A stretch of 8,265 bases of DNA from an uncultured Ruminococcus sp. GTDB lineage: Bacteria; Bacillota; Clostridia; Oscillospirales; Ruminococcaceae. The translations under genes were made by a program, and so were the position numbers. The first letter of the stretch is position 1; each line of letters opens with the position of its first letter. The notes beneath the pieces were generated by a model, which was not told the origin of the DNA, made no database searches, and saw only the letters and a program-made list of their open reading frames with translations. This document shows positions 6,168 through 8,265 of this stretch, one piece after another. The stretch is taken from NCBI GenBank assembly GCA_900543105.1, contig UQQA01000114.1, forward strand, positions 1 to 8,265, read 5' to 3'.

Positions 6168-6446
6168 TTAGCCAAGGTATTTGAGGAACGGATTAGCGAA
6201 CAGGAGCATGATAGCAACGAACAGACCGTAGATACCTGTTGTTTCGGCAACGGCGCATCCAACGAACATTGTCGGTGTAACTTCGCCCTTGATCTCAGGC
6301 TGGCGGCCGATAGTTTCGATAGTCTTGCCGACTGCGTAGCCTTCACCGATACCGGGTCCGATACCTGCGATCATTGCAAGTCCCGCACCGATAGCCTGAC
6401 CTGCGAGTACAATACTCTGAGCCTGCAATAAAGCTTCGTTTTCCAT
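6168..6446 (-). CDS. atpE: F1Fo ATP synthase c subunit (rotor ring), probable Na+ type
   Basis: Subunit c forms the membrane ring that carries the coupling ion. It is 92 aa, a two-helix hairpin. Helix 1 is at about 10-43 and has the glycine-rich GAGLAMIAGIGPGIGEG. The polar loop is GRQPE at 47-51. Helix 2 is at about 57-86. The ion-binding glutamate is E68 in AVAETTGIYG. V66, T69, T70 and Y73 match the Na+-site positions V63, S66, T67 and Y70 of the Ilyobacter tartaricus c subunit, with Ser changed to Thr. The position of its Q32 is E35 here, giving two carboxylates per site, as described for Fusobacterium nucleatum. GGAGG lies 10 nt before the start, preceded by an AU-rich leader. Na+ coupling is inference from motif only. 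Confidence 0.96.
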   Translation of the reverse strand: MENEALLQAQSIVLAGQAIGAGLAMIAGIGPGIGEGYAVGKTIETIGRQPEIKGEVTPTMFVGCAVAETTGIYGLFVAIMLLFANPFLKYLG

Positions 6447-6456
6447 AGTTAAATAA

Positions 6457-6547
6457 CCTCCAAAAAATTGATTTTGAATTTATACGGAACACTATTTTAA
6501 AATATAGGAGAGATCAAAACGATCCTTCCGCATTTTCGGTGTTCGGT
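6457..6547 (-). promoter_or_regulatory. Structured, AU-rich leader of atpE between atpB and atpE
   Basis: The 102-bp gap is the longest in the operon. In mRNA order, an arm at 6547-6539 can pair 8 of 9 with 6492-6484. The enclosed stretch holds a hairpin GGAAGGATC/GATCTCTCC (6529-6521/6515-6507, GTTTT loop, one A-C mismatch and one wobble) and an AT palindrome (6493-6504). An AU-rich single-stranded stretch (6462-6483) then leads to GGAGG at 6457-6461. An AU-rich enhancer upstream of atpE is known in Escherichia coli and raises c-subunit output. A similar role here is inference. Confidence 0.45.
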
Positions 6548-6548
6548 A

Positions 6549-7277
6549 TTATTCGCGTCCCATCTGAATATAGATCATGGTGAGCATGATAAATACATAG
6601 GACTGGATCGTACCGGAGAAAAGGTCGAAATAGACCGATAAAACCGCAGGAATACCTATCTGGAAGATATTGAAGTAATAGGTTTCCGCATGGATGCCGA
6701 TAAGATTGTATAACGCTCCGCTTGCCGAGCCGAGAGCCGCATAAAGAATGACAGTGATTATCATACCGCCTGCGACGTTGCCGAAAAGACGAAGTGCCAT
6801 AGCGACAGGAGTTGCGACTTCGCTGATGATGTTGAGCGGATTTATCATCGTTTTGAGATAAGCGCCTATTCCGTGGCTGTGTATCTTATTATAGGTTATG
6901 AGCACAAAGGTAACTACCGCAAGCGTGCCCGTAACGCTGATGTCGGCTGTGATACTTCTGAAACCGAGCATCGAAATAAGCGTTCCCAGCAGGATATAGG
7001 AGAACAGCGCACCTATATAAGGAGCATAGTTCATACAGTCCCCGCCCATATTGCTGCGCACCATCTTATTGCAGAAATTGACTATATATTCCGCGGCGCA
7101 TTGCTTTTTGCCCGCAGGAACTTTCTGCATATTGTGCGTAAGAATAAGGCAGATTGCGAGAACGGCGAGGATAACGAGCCAACCAGTAACGACCGATTCG
7201 GATATAGCGAATCTGATGTTTCCCTCTGCATCAAGCAGCTGTATCATCCGTCTTGGTCCCTGCACGTCTATATTCAT
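6549..7277 (-). CDS. atpB: F1Fo ATP synthase a subunit
   Basis: Subunit a is the static membrane channel next to the c-ring and passes the ion on and off the ring. It is 242 aa with five or more hydrophobic segments (about 28-48, 84-104, 114-130, 155-185 and 205-238). The essential arginine is R163 in AMALRLFGN, followed by N167. The last helix carries FDLFSGTIQSYVFIMLTMIY, with Q225 in the conserved glutamine position. The ATG overlaps the atpI stop in an ATGA at 7274-7277, so the two are probably translationally coupled. GGAGGGGA lies 7 nt upstream inside atpI. The long structured leader of atpE follows it. Confidence 0.96.
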   Translation of the reverse strand: MNIDVQGPRRMIQLLDAEGNIRFAISESVVTGWLVILAVLAICLILTHNMQKVPAGKKQCAAEYIVNFCNKMVRSNMGGDCMNYAPYIGALFSYILLGTLISMLGFRSITADISVTGTLAVVTFVLITYNKIHSHGIGAYLKTMINPLNIISEVATPVAMALRLFGNVAGGMIITVILYAALGSASGALYNLIGIHAETYYFNIFQIGIPAVLSVYFDLFSGTIQSYVFIMLTMIYIQMGRE

Positions 7278-7678
7278 AGATCTTTCCCCTCCTTCCGTTT
7301 TTTCACCGCCGCATCGAGTGTGTAGCTCCAGCGCGGATACATCATCGGAACAGCAGCCATAACAACGTTCGCATACTGTGTTTTGACGCAGAAAGCGAAA
7401 AGACAGCCCATTATCGCAAACCTGACGAAATAAGACAGCGCCATGAGCCGCTTTGCAGCGCCGACCTGCCTTTCGACAGCGTGTTCGGAGGAAATTCCGA
7501 GTATCACGAAATTGAGCAGCATAACGAACGTTCCGAGCAGCAGTCCCAACAGCATATCGAGCTTAAAGCCAAAGAACGGCAGCGTTATTAAGTATAGAAT
7601 GCCATCGAATAAAAAAGTGCGCGGCAAAAGAAACGTCAGCTCCTTATTTATCATTGAGCTAAAGCACTTTATCCTCAC
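7274..7678 (-). CDS. atpI: ATP synthase subunit I (AtpI/UncI family)
   Basis: AtpI is a small membrane protein at the head of many bacterial atp operons. Homologues are implicated in c-ring assembly, and it is not part of the final enzyme core. I set a GTG start at 7676-7678 (134 aa, beginning MRIKCFSSMINKEL), because GGAGGTGA ends 5 nt before it. The longer frame from the ATG at 7694-7696 would translate the ribosome site itself. Four hydrophobic segments are visible: about FDGILYLITLPFFGF, MLLGLLLGTFVMLLNFVIL, YFVRFAIMGCLFAFCV and ANVVMAAVPMMYP. The C-terminus is basic (AAVKKRKEGKDL). Sequence similarity within the family is weak, so the call rests on size, topology and position before atpB. 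Confidence 0.85.
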   Translation of the reverse strand: MRIKCFSSMINKELTFLLPRTFLFDGILYLITLPFFGFKLDMLLGLLLGTFVMLLNFVILGISSEHAVERQVGAAKRLMALSYFVRFAIMGCLFAFCVKTQYANVVMAAVPMMYPRWSYTLDAAVKKRKEGKDL

Positions 7679-7683
7679 ACTTT

Positions 7684-7691
7684 TCACCTCC
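7684..7691 (-). promoter_or_regulatory. Ribosome binding site for the GTG start of atpI
   Basis: GGAGGTGA on the minus strand lies 5 nt before the GTG at 7676-7678. The upstream in-frame ATG overlaps this site and has no Shine-Dalgarno of its own. Confidence 0.8.
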
Positions 7692-7710
7692 AGCATAATA
7701 AACTTATAGT

Positions 7711-7739
7711 ATTATACCATATTTCACTCAGATTTGCAA
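7711..7739 (-). promoter_or_regulatory. Promoter of the atp operon
   Basis: On the minus strand TTGCAA (7739-7734) is followed after 17 bp by TATAAT (7716-7711). A TGG sits just before the -10, making it an extended -10. Transcription would start near 7704, giving a leader of about 25 nt before the GTG of atpI. No other equally good promoter was seen inside the operon. Confidence 0.85.
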
Positions 7740-7954
7740 CAAGCTTTTAATGTATCTGCATAAAAAATATGGTTAAATAATCTCGCGGATTGTAGTGCAA
7801 AATGCAACAAAATAGTCTATTCCTCAATTTTATTTCAACAAAAAAGCTGCAAATATTGTACAACTGTCCGGATATGTACTTATTTTGCCCAATTTACATC
7901 AAAACAGACAAAGCAGAGTTAAAAGCGCCTTGACTTTTTGTTAAAAATTAAATA
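7740..7954. other. AT-rich divergent spacer without a gene
   Basis: This stretch separates the atp promoter from the tRNA-Pro promoter. I see no convincing reading frame, RNA or strong inverted repeat; only a loose GTACA/TGTAC pair is visible in 7850-7880. It probably holds only upstream promoter sequence for both directions. Confidence 0.6.
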
Positions 7955-7984
7955 TTGACAAACAGTATCAAAATGCGGTATAAT
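7955..7984 (+). promoter_or_regulatory. Promoter of tRNA-Pro
   Basis: TTGACA (7955-7960), an 18-bp spacer and TATAAT (7979-7984) form a near-perfect housekeeping promoter. The gene starts 14 bp after the -10. Confidence 0.9.
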
Positions 7985-7998
7985 GATTAAGCTGAATT

Positions 7999-8075
7999 CG
8001 GGGCGTAACTCAGTTTGGTAGAGTGCTTGGTTTGGGACCAAGATGCCGCAGGTTCGAGTCCTGTCGCCCCGACCA
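7999..8075 (+). tRNA. tRNA-Pro, anticodon TGG
   Basis: The cloverleaf is complete. The acceptor stem is CGGGGCG (7999-8005) with CGCCCCG (8065-8071). The D-arm contains CAGTTTGGTA. The anticodon stem CTTGG/CCAAG encloses the loop TTTGGGA, giving anticodon TGG at 8033-8035. The T-loop is TTCGAGT. Discriminator A is followed by an encoded CCA at 8073-8075. Six T follow at 8080-8085 and may help end the transcript. UGG can read proline CCN codons. Confidence 0.97.
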
Positions 8076-8143
8076 TTCATTTTTTGCAAAATTCGACAGA
8101 AAAACAGAGAATGTGAACAATTTGTAAATAATAAAAAATCCTA

Positions 8144-8172
8144 TTGACAAATTGAACTTCTTGTGTTAGAAT
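8144..8172 (+). promoter_or_regulatory. Promoter of tRNA-Thr
   Basis: TTGACA (8144-8149), a 17-bp spacer and TAGAAT (8167-8172) lie 41 bp before the tRNA. So this tRNA appears to be transcribed separately from tRNA-Pro, with a longer 5' leader to be removed. Confidence 0.85.
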
Positions 8173-8213
8173 GTAATAGTCGCTTGAAACGATAACAAAA
8201 AATCAGTATTCAA

Positions 8214-8265
8214 GCTGGTGTAGCTCAGTTGGTAGAGCAGCTGATTTGTAATCAGCAGGTCGGGG
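8214..8265 (+). tRNA. tRNA-Thr, anticodon TGT (cut by the window end)
   Basis: The 5' acceptor strand GCTGGTG (8214-8220), D-arm GCTC/GAGC, and anticodon stem GCTGA/TCAGC around TTTGTAA give anticodon TGT (8247-8249). The variable loop AGGTC and the start of the T-stem GGGG are present. The T-loop and 3' acceptor strand lie beyond the window. The visible part is typical of clostridial tRNA-Thr. Confidence 0.93.

Noticed and set aside
7930..7957. Second promoter upstream of tRNA-Pro starting at TTGACT
   Set aside because: The hexamer at the right spacing is a poor -10 match, while the promoter at 7955-7984 is near consensus.

Overview
The window holds one complete F-type ATP synthase (F1Fo) operon on the minus strand. 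It runs from a strong promoter near 7739 down to about 648, in the order atpI-atpB-atpE-atpF-atpH-atpA-atpG-atpD-atpC. The operon is flanked on the right by two plus-strand tRNA genes and on the left by a pair of inverted, structured, non-coding repeats. The gene order, strong GGAGG-type ribosome sites, TTGACA/TATAAT promoters, CCA encoded in the tRNA and a moderate base composition all suggest a Gram-positive anaerobe of the class Clostridia. A Ruminococcus-like member of the Oscillospiraceae is my best guess; the genus is inference only.

Right side (7679-8265): the divergent promoters of the atp operon (minus) and of tRNA-Pro(TGG) (plus) share an AT-rich spacer with no gene. tRNA-Thr(TGT) follows with its own promoter and is cut by the window end. 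Middle (648-7678): nine atp genes. The Fo part is AtpB (a), AtpE (c) and AtpF (b), with AtpI as the accessory protein. The F1 part is AtpH (delta), AtpA (alpha), AtpG (gamma), AtpD (beta) and AtpC (epsilon). All catalytic motifs are intact, and none of the genes shows a frameshift or truncation. Ion flow through the a/c interface turns the c-ring and the gamma/epsilon shaft, which drives ATP synthesis in alpha3beta3. In a fermenter the enzyme may mostly run in reverse, hydrolysing ATP to make an ion gradient. The c subunit has a Na+-type site with two glutamates (E35 and E68), so Na+ is the likely coupling ion.

Left side (1-647): two inverted copies of a repeat of at least about 160-200 bp. 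Each contains a long hairpin whose inner stem differs between copies but stays paired. The copy nearer atpC also looks like a bidirectional terminator. Between the copies lies a 15-bp perfect palindrome with a CGAACAAAGTGAG loop. Closely related loops occur twice in the atpH-atpA junction, where the normal ribosome site of atpA appears to be missing.

The coding content is ordinary. The less explained material is the repeat/hairpin families, the unusual leaders of atpA and atpE, and the two-carboxylate c subunit.
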